NCBI GenBank assembly: GCA_937969505.1
Contig: CALBWA010000014.1
Location: 1 to 64,000, forward strand
From: an uncultured Erythrobacter sp.
GTDB lineage: Bacteria > Pseudomonadota > Alphaproteobacteria > Sphingomonadales > Sphingomonadaceae
DNA length: 64,000 nt
Direction: 5' to 3'
Made by a program: the position numbers and the translations under genes
In this document: positions 19,984-28,916 of the stretch, in pieces
Numbering within the stretch: position 1 is the stretch's first letter
How the letters are laid out: the number at the start of each line of letters is the position of its first letter
Notes under the pieces: model-generated
Told to the model about the DNA's origin: nothing
What the model saw: only the letters and a program-made list of their open reading frames with translations
Database searches by the model: none

Positions 19984-20690
19984 CAGTCGTCAGTGCCATT
20001 GCGCTGGGCTGGTGCGTCGCTCGGCGAAGTAAGAGCCGCCTTTAGCGCTTCAATATCGGCCTTGAGATTGGCAATTTCGCCCTCCAGCTTCTCGATGCAA
20101 TCGCTGCGCACCTCCTCGCAAGGATCCTCGCATGGCGTGCCATAGGGGATGAATTCCTTCACCCATTCTTCGGCAGGCACCAATGTGGAGCGCGCTTTCA
20201 GACCGATCATGGTCGCGCCTTCGGGTACGTCATCGGTGACGACTGCATTGGCACCAACGCGCGAGCGGGTTCCCAATGTGATAGGCCCGATGACCTGCGC
20301 ACCCGACCCGATAATCACATCATCGCTGACAGTCGGGTGCCGTTTTCCGCCGATGCCATTGGTCGGGTTGGTGCCGCCCAAGGTCACGCATTGATAAATG
20401 GTCACATTGTCGCCGATTTCGGCTGTTTCACCAATGACGGTGAAGCCGTGGTCGATGAACAGATTCTTGCCGATAGAGGCGCCGGGGTGGATGTCTATCG
20501 CAGTCAAAAAGCGCGAGATATGGTTGACCAGGCGGGCAAGAAAATACAGCTTTGCATTAAACAACCAATGCGCAATCCGGTGGAAGAACACCGCACAAAC
20601 GCCTGGATACAAAAGGATTTCCCACCGCGAGCGCGGGGCCGGATCGCGGGCTCTGATAGAGTCCAGATAGGCTGAAAGGCCTGAAAACAT
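19983..20690 (-). CDS. cysE: Serine O-acetyltransferase, EpsC/short CysE type
   Basis: 235 residues from the ATG at 20690, with GGGAGG 9 bases upstream. The left-handed beta-helix part reads IDIHPGASIGKNLFIDHG, with catalytic-type His and Asp, and HPTVSDDVIIGSGAQVIG. It makes O-acetylserine from serine and acetyl-CoA, the first step of cysteine synthesis. The C-terminus has a cysteine pair (CEDPCEE) and a coiled-coil stretch unlike the short tail that docks to cysteine synthase in E. coli. No cysK is adjacent. Confidence 0.93.
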   Translation of the reverse strand: MFSGLSAYLDSIRARDPAPRSRWEILLYPGVCAVFFHRIAHWLFNAKLYFLARLVNHISRFLTAIDIHPGASIGKNLFIDHGFTVIGETAEIGDNVTIYQCVTLGGTNPTNGIGGKRHPTVSDDVIIGSGAQVIGPITLGTRSRVGANAVVTDDVPEGATMIGLKARSTLVPAEEWVKEFIPYGTPCEDPCEEVRSDCIEKLEGEIANLKADIEALKAALTSPSDAPAQRNGTDD

Positions 20691-20716
20691 GATCTGTTCC
20701 TCCCACCAAATGGGCT

Positions 20717-21325
20717 TCAAAGCAAGCGGGCTTGCTCTGGCCCCCGGGTTGCGTCCAATGCGGCGCGCCACAAAGACATGGTGGCTGGCGCCTTTCGTTC
20801 AAGGCTGAGCTGATCGATGGTAGCAACCAATTTTTCAAGTCCGGCAAAACTGCGCTCGGCCCGAGGAGCCAGATAATCAGCCGCCCCATCAGCCAGCGCC
20901 AGTCCGCGCTGCGCCGCCATTGTGTCAATCAGTTGAGCGACCATTGCGTCATCGGGAACGCCAATTTCCAGCTGCAAGGCAGCACCAAGGCGTGATCGAA
21001 GGTCCGGCAAGCTGATTTCCCATGGCTGCGCATCGCTGATCAACAGCAGAGGCGTGCCCGCTGCCTGCGCAGCATTCCAGCGGTGGAACAGCTTCGTCTC
21101 GTCCACTTGGTCTGCGCCATCAATCACATCGACGCCTTCGCCCGACACCCATTTGCCCAGCAGACTTTTGCCTGAACGTGCCGGCCCGGTCAGGACGGCA
21201 GTGCCAAACGGCCAATGCGCCGTGTCCGACAAGCTGTCGAGGACCCCGCGATTGGCGTTGCCAATAACTATGCTGGCCGGATCGGCTGATGTTCGAAGGG
21301 TCAGAGGCAGCGCAATCTGCGACAT
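20717..21325 (-). CDS. hdaA: HdaA-like DnaA-homologue, regulator of replication initiation
   Basis: 202 residues. The N-terminal half is a DnaA-like AAA+ domain with a Walker A segment GPARSGKS and a degenerate Walker B region (VDVIDGADQ); the DnaA C-terminal DNA-binding domain is missing. In Caulobacter, HdaA works with the beta clamp to convert DnaA-ATP to DnaA-ADP and limits re-initiation. The N-terminus MSQIALPL contains a QxxLPL-like clamp-binding motif (QIALPL), as expected. It follows the membrane protein gene by 15 bp and precedes cysE by 26 bp. Confidence 0.88.
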   Translation of the reverse strand: MSQIALPLTLRTSADPASIVIGNANRGVLDSLSDTAHWPFGTAVLTGPARSGKSLLGKWVSGEGVDVIDGADQVDETKLFHRWNAAQAAGTPLLLISDAQPWEISLPDLRSRLGAALQLEIGVPDDAMVAQLIDTMAAQRGLALADGAADYLAPRAERSFAGLEKLVATIDQLSLERKAPATMSLWRAALDATRGPEQARLL

Positions 21326-21340
21326 GGGCGGCTATCGGCG

Positions 21341-22657
21341 CTAGCGGCTGATCGCAAGTGCGTTGGAGCCTTGCTGAACCGTGAAACCACTCGATCGCAA
21401 GGCCTGGGCAAGTTCTTCGATCGAACCGCCATAAGTCACGCGCATGACCGATGTGCCGCCAATGGCCAGGCTGCTGGTCACCGCCCCGCGCACACCGGCT
21501 GCGCTGCGCACGCCCTGCAAGGTGGCATCAATGGTGGCTGCATCAGGGCTGGCAAATTGGACGACATAGCTGGTCACCGTTGCGGCCGTGCCGGGTACCG
21601 GCTGTTCGGACGATGGCGCAGCGGTAGCATTGGGGTCTAGCGCGCCGCTTTCAATGGCTTCCTCGCGGGCTCTAATCGCCCGGCCTACGTCGATCAAGCG
21701 CTGCAATGCAGGGTCGATCTCGCTAGCATTGGACAGGTCGAGCGTTGGGTCAGGCCGCAACTTGCCGTCTGCCAGCGCCTGCTCGAAAATTGCATCGAAC
21801 ATCCGCACAGCCTCGCCCAGCATCTCCTCGGTCGCACCGGCATTGTTTGCTGTCAGCGTAAAGCTGTCGAGATAGCGGCTGTCCGGACCATATCGGGCCG
21901 TAAACTGGCCGGTCACCGGTCCGCCGGGCCATGAATGCTCAAGCCGGGCGATGGGAATGATGACATCGGCAGCGCCAAACTGGTCAAGAATACCGCGCCA
22001 CCAGGTGCGGCTTCGCCTGCCCGATTGACCATATGTCAGCAGCAGCGAATCGCCGCCAGCGCCTGACGGCCGGACATAATTGATCTGGCTGGTCCCGGGG
22101 TTGAACTCCGCCCAGGCACGCTGCCATGGATTGCGCTGTTCAAACACCATGGCAGTGCCGCCGGTGAAAGTGACCGGCATGAGCAACATGGGCGCTGAAC
22201 CGCGTCCGCGCGCTACGCTGCCAAGAAAACCACCGGCACGTGCCCGGTCGAACACCACGCCCAGCCGCGCGATATAGCGTTTGGGGCCGACCCGCTCCCG
22301 CTCTATTACCACCGCTGACACGAGCGATTCGAGCTGGCTTTGCGATATGGCAGGGCCGTCAATCTTCTCCCACGCCATGCGTTGCGCCTGTCGCCAGCCC
22401 TTTTCACGTGCTTCCTCAGCCGTATCGCCGGTTACATCGACCTCAATCCCGCTCACTTCGATATCGCTGCTGCTGACCACGGGCGCGATCCCGCGGTCCC
22501 CGGCGACTTGCGCCCACACTCCAGCGATCGCCACGCCGAGCACCAACACGGCAAGCGCGATTGCAGCAACGCGCATCAGCGATGGGCGCTGGATCAAGCT
22601 GCCTGCTTGGCCAAGCAGTGTGCGCAAGGGGCGAGAAGGTGTTTGAGTGACTATCAT
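21341..22657 (-). CDS. DUF2066-like exported or membrane-anchored protein
   Basis: 438 residues from the ATG at 22657 (MIVTQTPSRPLRTLLGQ); the open frame extends far upstream but overlaps purM in antisense. One hydrophobic segment (about 28-50) is followed by a domain with VDVTGDTAEEAREKGWRQA, ERERVGPKRYIARL and VVFDR, resembling DUF2066 periplasmic proteins. A C-terminal part of about 75 residues (TSYVVQFASPDAATIDATLQ onward) looks like a separate alpha/beta domain, possibly SPOR-like. The function is unknown. It heads the operon with hdaA and is divergent from purM (72-bp gap). Confidence 0.8.
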   Translation of the reverse strand: MIVTQTPSRPLRTLLGQAGSLIQRPSLMRVAAIALAVLVLGVAIAGVWAQVAGDRGIAPVVSSSDIEVSGIEVDVTGDTAEEAREKGWRQAQRMAWEKIDGPAISQSQLESLVSAVVIERERVGPKRYIARLGVVFDRARAGGFLGSVARGRGSAPMLLMPVTFTGGTAMVFEQRNPWQRAWAEFNPGTSQINYVRPSGAGGDSLLLTYGQSGRRSRTWWRGILDQFGAADVIIPIARLEHSWPGGPVTGQFTARYGPDSRYLDSFTLTANNAGATEEMLGEAVRMFDAIFEQALADGKLRPDPTLDLSNASEIDPALQRLIDVGRAIRAREEAIESGALDPNATAAPSSEQPVPGTAATVTSYVVQFASPDAATIDATLQGVRSAAGVRGAVTSSLAIGGTSVMRVTYGGSIEELAQALRSSGFTVQQGSNALAISR

Positions 22658-22729
22658 CGGGGAAAACCATTGGCCTTTTGCCCAAAGGCGAGTGGAATTC
22701 CAAGCGCGAAAGGGTAAAGCCATGCACCT

Positions 22730-23824
22730 ATGGCGATAAAAAACCGATATACCTACGAAGACGCGGGCGTCTCGATCGATGCAGGCAATCAATTGGTCAA
22801 GGCCATCGGCCCCATGGTCAAGGCGACAGCGCGCGCTGGAGCCGATGGCGAGATTGGCGGTTTTGGCGGTTTTTTCGATCCCAAGGCGGCCGGCTATGTC
22901 GATCCCTTGCTGGTCGCGGCCAATGATGGTGTCGGCACCAAGCTGAAACTGGCGATCGAGCATGACCGGCATGACAGCGTCGGCGTGGATCTGGTGGCCA
23001 TGTGCGTCAACGATCTGATCGTGCAAGGCGCCGAACCGCTGTTCTTTCTCGATTATTTTGCCACCGGAAAGCTTGAAAACGGTATTGCCGAGCGCGTGAT
23101 CGCAGGCATCGCGGAGGGGTGCAAGCAAGCCAATTGCGCGCTAATCGGCGGCGAGACGGCTGAAATGCCCGGCATGTATGCAAAGGGTGATTATGATCTG
23201 GCGGGCTTTTGCGTCGGCGCGGTGGAGCGCGGCGAGCAATTGACAGGCGAAAAAGTGGCTCCTGGCCATGTCCTGATCGGGCTGGCCAGTTCTGGTGTGC
23301 ATTCCAATGGATATTCGCTGGTGCGCAAGCTGGCCGCTGACAAGGGCTGGAGGCTGGACCGCCCCGCCCTGTTCGACAGTGATCGTCTGCTGATTGATGC
23401 CTTGATCGAGCCGACCCGAATCTATGTCTCCAGCCTGTTGCCACTGGTTCGCGAAGGTCTGGTGGATGCGCTGGCCCACATCACCGGGGGTGGTTTGCTG
23501 GAAAACATCCCGCGCATCCTGCCCGAGGGCGCGCATGCCCGCGTGAATGCCGATCTGTGGGATCAGCCGCGCCTGATGGCGTTTCTGCAGGCACAGGGTA
23601 ATATCGAGCCGGGCGAGATGGCCCGCACCTTCAATTGCGGGGTCGGCATGGTTCTGGCCGTGGCAGCCGACAAGGTTGATGATGTGACCGCTCGCCTGGA
23701 AGCCTGCGGCGAAACAATTGTTAAAGTCGGCACAATCGAAGCTGGCGAGCGCGGCTGCACCGTTCATGGGTCACAAGGCTGCTGGTCAGCCACATCGGAT
23801 TGGGAGGCAACGCATCTTGCCTGA
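22730..23824 (+). CDS. purM: Phosphoribosylformylglycinamidine cyclo-ligase
   Basis: 364 residues, slightly longer than the usual 345. The N-terminus [20 protein letters not shown], the [14 protein letters not shown] segment and the [11 protein letters not shown] loop are all diagnostic. It closes the imidazole ring in purine synthesis (FGAM to AIR, ATP-dependent). The C-terminus runs into the purN start: the two genes overlap by 8 bp, so translation is probably coupled. Confidence 0.98.
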   Translation: MAIKNRYTYEDAGVSIDAGNQLVKAIGPMVKATARAGADGEIGGFGGFFDPKAAGYVDPLLVAANDGVGTKLKLAIEHDRHDSVGVDLVAMCVNDLIVQGAEPLFFLDYFATGKLENGIAERVIAGIAEGCKQANCALIGGETAEMPGMYAKGDYDLAGFCVGAVERGEQLTGEKVAPGHVLIGLASSGVHSNGYSLVRKLAADKGWRLDRPALFDSDRLLIDALIEPTRIYVSSLLPLVREGLVDALAHITGGGLLENIPRILPEGAHARVNADLWDQPRLMAFLQAQGNIEPGEMARTFNCGVGMVLAVAADKVDDVTARLEACGETIVKVGTIEAGERGCTVHGSQGCWSATSDWEATHLA

Positions 23825-24794
23825 TCCGGTTTTGCCTCCAAAGGCGAAAGTTGCGGTCTTCATCTCCGGCAGCGGGACCAATATGGGTGCCCTGCTCTAT
23901 GCCAGTCGCAGCGATGCGGCCCCTTACGAAATTGTTCTGGTGCTCAGCAATGACTCGCAGGCAGGCGGGCTGGCCCTGGCCCAGGCGGAAGGCATTGCGA
24001 CCTTTGCCTTGCCGCACAAGGGCATGACCCGCGCCGATCACGATGCAGCGATGGAAGCCGAAGTGCTGAAGGCGGGTGCCGACACCATCGCACTGGCCGG
24101 GTACATGCGCATATTGTCCGACGAATTTGTCCAGCGGTGGGAGGGGCGCATGCTCAATATCCACCCGTCGCTGCTGCCCAAATACAAAGGGCTGGATACC
24201 CATGCCCGCGCACTGGATGCTGGCGACAGCCACGGCGGGGTGAGCGTCCATCTGGTTACCGCAGAGCTGGATGCGGGCGAAGTTCTGGGCCAGACCAAGG
24301 TCGCCATCGTGCCGGGGGACACACCCCAGACCCTGGCTGCGCGTGTTCTGCTGGCCGAACATCAGTTGTATCCGCGCATCCTTGCACAATATGTCGCGCG
24401 CCATAACGATCCCGATTATCTGCTCGGTGAAGTCCGGCGCCGGGCGCTTGCCCTGCCCGAGGCTGAAGAACGGGCCAGCCATGGCTCGCCCGGCTGGCGC
24501 AGCGGCGGCAAGAGCGGCAAATATTTCGCCTATTTCAGCGACCGTCATCATGGCGAAGACACGATTGCGCTGCTGGTCAAGACAAGTGGTCGTGATGAAC
24601 AGGCAAATCTGATCGAAAGCGATCCGGACACATTCTATTCGCCGGCCTATTACGGTGCGAGCGGTTGGGTGGGAGTAATTCTGAACCGGGGAACACCGGA
24701 TTGGGAGCAAGTTGACCATTGGCTGCATCGCAGCTGGCGCACAATCGCGCCAAAACGGCTGACCAGACTGCACGACACGGCTGACGCTTTTTAG
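23817..24794 (+). CDS. purN: PurN (GAR transformylase) fused to a C-terminal MmcQ/YjbR-like domain
   Basis: 325 residues from a TTG at 23817 that overlaps the purM stop; the next ATG would remove the GSGTN nucleotide loop. Residues 1-200 are phosphoribosylglycinamide formyltransferase, with Asn114, His116 and Asp152 matching the E. coli catalytic Asn106/His108/Asp144. Residues about 208-325 ([17 protein letters not shown], then FAYFSDR, ending [12 protein letters not shown]) match the MmcQ/YjbR (DUF419) CyaY-like fold. The family is suspected to bind DNA, but its role is unproven. No frameshift lies between the two parts, so this is a real fusion rather than two genes. Confidence 0.9.
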   Translation: MPDPVLPPKAKVAVFISGSGTNMGALLYASRSDAAPYEIVLVLSNDSQAGGLALAQAEGIATFALPHKGMTRADHDAAMEAEVLKAGADTIALAGYMRILSDEFVQRWEGRMLNIHPSLLPKYKGLDTHARALDAGDSHGGVSVHLVTAELDAGEVLGQTKVAIVPGDTPQTLAARVLLAEHQLYPRILAQYVARHNDPDYLLGEVRRRALALPEAEERASHGSPGWRSGGKSGKYFAYFSDRHHGEDTIALLVKTSGRDEQANLIESDPDTFYSPAYYGASGWVGVILNRGTPDWEQVDHWLHRSWRTIAPKRLTRLHDTADAF

Positions 24795-24798
24795 CGGG

Positions 24799-26013
24799 AT
24801 GGCATGGCGCAGTCCGCCTGAACGCCCGCATCCGTTGGCCCGCGCCGGCAAAGTTGATCGACTGGCCGGTTTTCTCGACACGGCGTGGAACAAAGGCTGG
24901 TTGCCGCCCCCACCGTCTGATCCCGAAGAATTGATCCGCCGCGCCGCGAAGGGTTTCAGCCCGGCGGACGAGACCGGTGGGCGTAGCGCAGAGGATGTCG
25001 CTGACTTTCGTTTGCGCCTGACCACATTGATGGAGGCCATCTCAAGCGAAGCGCAATTGAACGCGGTCGGGCAGATCTTCGCCTACGGCTTGCTGACACG
25101 GGCGATCCGCAACCGCTTTGCGCTGGGTAAAATTTGGCGCGAGACCTCTCAGGTTCTCGACACCCGGCTTCCGCCGCCGATCATTGTGCTGGGACAGATG
25201 CGCAGCGGCACCACCCGCATTCACCGTCTGCTGGCCGCCGATCCGGCGCTGTCCGCAACGCGGTTTTGCGACAGCTGGCACCCCGTCCCTGCAAAGCCCG
25301 ATATCCGGCCCTTGCGCGGCGGTTTCGATCTGTTCATGGCGCGCCAGCTCGACCCCTGGATCGATATGATCCATCCTTCTGGCGCGGCCCGCGTTGATGA
25401 AGAACTGGGGTGGCTTGCCGCAGCGCTCAATCATGCGACCTATGAAGCGCAATGGCGCATCCCTTCCTATTCGCGCTTCAGCGAGCAGCGCGATGCTGCG
25501 CCGATCTATCGCGAATTTGCCCGCATCTTCAGGACCAATGCTGCTCATCGCGGAAATGCGGCGAAACCGCGGGTTCTGAAGGTACCGCAGTTCAGCGAGG
25601 ATTTGCCCGCATTGCTGCAGCAATTTCCCGATGCACGCATTGTCGCTTCGCATCGGTCGAGCGCGGACACATTCCGCAGTTCGGTCTCGCTCGTCGCCAA
25701 TCAGATGGTGATCCAGTCAGACCACGTCGAACTGGGCTGGATCGAGCAGGAATGGCAGCGCAAGATCGCTTTACGGCAGAAACGCACAGCAGAAGCATTG
25801 GCCAAGTTCAATGGCCCGCTGGCAACGATTGATTTCGACCGTCTTGGGTCGGATTGGCAGGCCGAGATGGAGGCGGTGTATGCGGACCTCGGCCTCGAGC
25901 TCACCCCCGAAGCGCGCCATGCAATGCGGCGTGAGATGCAAGCCAGCCGGGACGGAGCGCACCAGGCCCATGCTGATCAGATGAGCGCGTTTGAGAACAA
26001 TCGAGAAGGCTAA
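24799..26013 (+). CDS. Sulfotransferase-family protein
   Basis: 404 residues, beginning 4 bp after the purN stop. The first 115 residues are helical with no recognised motif. The PAPS 5'-phosphosulfate-binding loop follows as LGQMRSGTTRIHRLL, and a 3'-phosphate region is visible as IVASHRSSADTFRSS. The family moves sulfate from PAPS to alcohols, amines or sugars. The acceptor is unknown, and the tight link to purN may only reflect packing. It is likely cytoplasmic. Confidence 0.85.
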   Translation: MAWRSPPERPHPLARAGKVDRLAGFLDTAWNKGWLPPPPSDPEELIRRAAKGFSPADETGGRSAEDVADFRLRLTTLMEAISSEAQLNAVGQIFAYGLLTRAIRNRFALGKIWRETSQVLDTRLPPPIIVLGQMRSGTTRIHRLLAADPALSATRFCDSWHPVPAKPDIRPLRGGFDLFMARQLDPWIDMIHPSGAARVDEELGWLAAALNHATYEAQWRIPSYSRFSEQRDAAPIYREFARIFRTNAAHRGNAAKPRVLKVPQFSEDLPALLQQFPDARIVASHRSSADTFRSSVSLVANQMVIQSDHVELGWIEQEWQRKIALRQKRTAEALAKFNGPLATIDFDRLGSDWQAEMEAVYADLGLELTPEARHAMRREMQASRDGAHQAHADQMSAFENNREG

Positions 26014-26061
26014 CAGCACCGGCCGCCAAGCACCTTGTCACGGGCCTTTGCCGCAAAAAAC

Positions 26062-26092
26062 AAAAAACCCCGCCACGCAACGCGCAGCAGGG
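26062..26092 (-). terminator. Rho-independent terminator of the pepA-holC-ndk operon
   Basis: On the minus strand an 11-bp stem (CCCTGCTGCGC / GCGTGGCGGGG, three G-U pairs) with loop GTT is followed by TTTTTT. It lies 30 bp after the ndk stop. Confidence 0.85.
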
Positions 26093-26121
26093 CCTTTGTC
26101 GAACGCTCAGGGCGTTCCTGT

Positions 26122-26544
26122 TCAGCCGACAATTTCGCTTTCGTCAAAGAAGAAGTCGATTTCGATCTTCGCGTTCTCTTCACTATCCGAACCGTGAACC
26201 GTGTTGGCTTCGATGCTTTCAGCATGCGTTTTGCGGATCGTGCCCTCGGCTGCATCGGCTGGGTTGGTCGCGCCCATGATGTCGCGGTTGCGCTTGACCG
26301 CGTCTTCACCTTCGAGAACCTGCACCACGACCGGGCCGGACATCATGAAGTCGACCAGTTCGCCGAAGAAGGGGCGTTCCTTGTGAACTGCGTAAAAGCC
26401 TTCGGCCTGTTCGCGGCTCATGTGGATGCGCTTGGAAGCGACAACGCGCAGGCCAGCTTCTTCCAGCATCTGAGTAACGGCCCCGGTAATGTTGCGGCGC
26501 GTGGCATCAGGCTTGATGATCGAAAAGGTGCGGGTGACCGCCAT
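26122..26544 (-). CDS. ndk: Nucleoside diphosphate kinase
   Basis: 140 residues, full length. The catalytic phosphohistidine is His117 in NTVHGSDS, and the N-terminus [12 protein letters not shown] is diagnostic. It moves the gamma phosphate between nucleoside triphosphates and keeps NTP/dNTP pools balanced. It is the last gene of a minus-strand group pepA, DUF2256, holC, ndk and is followed by a strong terminator. A gap of about 107 bp separates it from holC, so it may also have its own promoter. Confidence 0.98.
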   Translation of the reverse strand: MAVTRTFSIIKPDATRRNITGAVTQMLEEAGLRVVASKRIHMSREQAEGFYAVHKERPFFGELVDFMMSGPVVVQVLEGEDAVKRNRDIMGATNPADAAEGTIRKTHAESIEANTVHGSDSEENAKIEIDFFFDESEIVG

Positions 26545-26651
26545 GAGATTAATCCTTGAAAAGTTATTTGGGGAATTTGGCCGCGCCCCTACCCCCGCCA
26601 GACGATTACTTCAAGTCTTATGGCATGCAATTGGGTTGCCATGGCCGGTGA

Positions 26652-27092
26652 TTAGCCGCCAGCAGCCCATTTGCCTTGGGCATCCTGCTTGTGAATCTCG
26701 CGCTCCACATCGGCAATTCCGTCGAGCTGCCGCCAGGTGTCGCGGGCGGCCTGAGTATCGGCCTCCCCAAACAGCAGGAACGCTCGATCAAATCCGGTGG
26801 CCTCGTCGCGCCATTTGCCATCGGCCAGCATCACCATGGTTGCGCCATTGGCTGCTTCCACCTTTGGTGAAAGCACGATGGGCTGGCGCTCTGCTCCGGG
26901 GGCATCGCTTTCCCCATTGGCAAGAAATTCATGCGGGGGTGCGCGCCACAATTCCTGCGAAACGGACGCGCGCTGCGTCTTGTCCTCGCTCACCACCAGC
27001 AATCGTGCGCCTGACGCCAGAACCTTGCGCGCAAGCATCGCCACCACCCGTTCGACCGGGTCCCGGCTCAGCTGGTAGAAATCGACGCGCAT
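26652..27092 (-). CDS. holC: DNA polymerase III chi subunit
   Basis: 146 residues. MRVDFYQLSRDPVERVVAMLARKV and the later FLANGESDAPGAERQPIVLS segment match HolC. Chi connects the clamp loader to single-strand binding protein at the replication fork. The leader just upstream contains the second half of a duplicated sequence (27095-27171), which includes the putative ribosome-binding sequence GATAGGTAAAC. The pepA-holC neighbourhood is a common arrangement in proteobacteria. Confidence 0.93.
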   Translation of the reverse strand: MRVDFYQLSRDPVERVVAMLARKVLASGARLLVVSEDKTQRASVSQELWRAPPHEFLANGESDAPGAERQPIVLSPKVEAANGATMVMLADGKWRDEATGFDRAFLLFGEADTQAARDTWRQLDGIADVEREIHKQDAQGKWAAGG

Positions 27093-27094
27093 GT

Positions 27095-27171
27095 TTGTTT
27101 ACCTATCGCTTCGCTGCTTGAGGTGGATTTGTTTACCTATCGCCCTAAACAAGCTTCGCTGCTTGAGGTGG
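27095..27171 (-). repeat. Imperfect tandem duplication in the holC leader (dispersed repeat copies B and C)
   Basis: Two units occur twice: TTGTTTACCTATCGC at 27095-27109 and 27129-27143, and GCTTCGCTGCTTGAGGTGG at 27108-27126 and 27153-27171 (plus strand). In the second copy nine extra bases (CCTAAACAA) separate the units. On the minus strand the first copy ends 2 bases before the holC ATG and supplies its likely ribosome-binding site. The unit resembles the element at 3470-3498. Confidence 0.8.
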
Positions 27172-27178
27172 GTTGATG

Positions 27179-27331
27179 TCAGGACGCCGCAGGCTTGTTC
27201 CGCCGGCAACGCTCCGAACAGAAGCGAACATTGTCCCAGTCACGCTCCCACTTCTTGCGCCAGGTAAAGGGCAGGCCGCATGCCGCACACAGCTTGGTCG
27301 GCAGTTCCGACTTCTTGCGCATGCGCGGCAT
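27179..27331 (-). CDS. DUF2256 zinc-ribbon-like small protein
   Basis: 50 residues starting [13 protein letters not shown], with two cysteine pairs (CAAC and CSERC) around WRKKWERDW, the hallmark of DUF2256. The four cysteines very likely bind one zinc. The family function is not established. It lies 8 bp after the pepA stop and before holC on the same strand, so it is part of the operon. It is small enough to be missed by a length filter of 60 codons. Confidence 0.88.
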   Translation of the reverse strand: MPRMRKKSELPTKLCAACGLPFTWRKKWERDWDNVRFCSERCRRNKPAAS

Positions 27332-27339
27332 GACGGGCC

Positions 27340-28800
27340 TTATCCTTCGAGAGTATCAGCCACGAACTGGTCGATAAGGCGCACACCAAAGCCGGTTGCA
27401 CCCTTGTCCCATGTTGCGCCCGGCTTATCCGCCCAGACAACACCAGCGATATCGCAATGCGCCCAGGCTGTCCCCTTCTTGATGAAGCGGCCGAGGAACT
27501 GGGCAGCCGTGATCGAACCACCACCGCGCGGGCCAACGTTTTTGATATCTGCAATCGGGCTGTCGATCAGCTTGTCATAAGCAGGGCCGATTGGCATCCG
27601 CCACATGGCATCGCCGCTCGATTTGCCAGCGGCCAGCAGATCGTCTGCCAACGCATCGTCATTGGCAAACAGGCCGCCATGCTCGTTACCAAGTGAAATG
27701 ATGATTGCCCCGGTCAGAGTGGCAAAGTCGACGATCCGGGCGGGTTCGTACTGTTCCTGCGCCCAGTGGAGAGCATCGCACAGCACCAGCCGACCTTCGG
27801 CATCGGTGTTGATGACTTCAATCGTCTGCCCAGACATTGACGTCACGACATCGCCGGGTCGCTGAGCATTGCCATCCGGCATATTCTCGACCAGCCCGAC
27901 CACGCCCACGACATTGGCCTTGGCCTTCCGCCCGACCAGCGCGAGCATGGCACCGGCAACAGCGCCTGCGCCGCCCATGTCCCACTTCATGTCTTCCATG
28001 CCGCCAGCTGGCTTGATCGAGATGCCGCCGGTATCAAATGTCACGCCCTTGCCGACAAATACGGTTGGCTTTTCGCCTTCCTTGCCGCCGTTCCAGCGGA
28101 TCGCAAGCAGACGCGAGGGCTGGCGAGAGCCCTGGCCAACGCCCAGCAGAGCGCCCATGCCCAGCTTGGCCATTTCGTCTTCGTCCAGCACGGTCAGCTC
28201 AGCACCTGTGCCCTCGAAAGCCTTCTGGCAGCGTTCAACGAAGCTGATCGGATAGACAATGTTGGCAGGCTCTGCGACCAGAGTGCGGGTAAATTCAACA
28301 CCAGTTGCAACCGCATCCTGCACAGCCCAGGCATCCTGCGTTCCCTCAGGCGCTGCAATGACTGTTACGCTGTCCAGTGTGACCTTCTTCTCCTCGGCCA
28401 GCTTGGTGCGATAGACATCGTGAGCCCAGCTGCGCAGACGCAGGCCGAGCAGAACGCGCGCCGCCTCATCAGCAGACAGGTCAGCGCCCGACAGGTCGAT
28501 CGCCATAGATTTGACGCCAGAGCGCAGGAATTTTCCAGCCAGTGCAGCGCCAGCTTTTTCCAGATTTGCACCTCGGCCCGAAGCATCGGCTTCGCCAGCG
28601 CCAGCCAGAGCTATCCGGGCAAGGCGTTCGTCGCGAATGGCAAAACCTTCAAAGACCTGACCGGGGCGCCCCTTGAAGCGAGCAGCGGAGGCCCCATCGG
28701 CGAGTGCTGGCTCCAGACCTTCGGGCATGGTCCCTTGATTGACCACATGGGCCACCAGCATGTTTTTGTCCGGGGCGGCTTCGCTGAATTGGATTTGCAT
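27340..28800 (-). CDS. pepA: Leucyl aminopeptidase (M17)
   Basis: 486 residues from the ATG at 28800, with CGGAG about 6 bases upstream. The M17 signature NTDAEGRL and the metal/active-site stretch [15 protein letters not shown] are intact. PepA removes N-terminal amino acids from peptides; in E. coli it also binds DNA in site-specific recombination and carAB regulation. It leads the pepA-DUF2256-holC-ndk operon and is divergent from lptD. Confidence 0.97.
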   Translation of the reverse strand: MQIQFSEAAPDKNMLVAHVVNQGTMPEGLEPALADGASAARFKGRPGQVFEGFAIRDERLARIALAGAGEADASGRGANLEKAGAALAGKFLRSGVKSMAIDLSGADLSADEAARVLLGLRLRSWAHDVYRTKLAEEKKVTLDSVTVIAAPEGTQDAWAVQDAVATGVEFTRTLVAEPANIVYPISFVERCQKAFEGTGAELTVLDEDEMAKLGMGALLGVGQGSRQPSRLLAIRWNGGKEGEKPTVFVGKGVTFDTGGISIKPAGGMEDMKWDMGGAGAVAGAMLALVGRKAKANVVGVVGLVENMPDGNAQRPGDVVTSMSGQTIEVINTDAEGRLVLCDALHWAQEQYEPARIVDFATLTGAIIISLGNEHGGLFANDDALADDLLAAGKSSGDAMWRMPIGPAYDKLIDSPIADIKNVGPRGGGSITAAQFLGRFIKKGTAWAHCDIAGVVWADKPGATWDKGATGFGVRLIDQFVADTLEG

Positions 28801-28916
28801 GATTACTCCGCTGATTTGGGTCACTTTTGCACCAGCCTTGGTAGAATTGAGAAAAGTCCGGCGTGACCAGTTCAATGGCGATTGCGATTAGGCCCGAGCG
28901 GTGCGATAGGCAAGCC

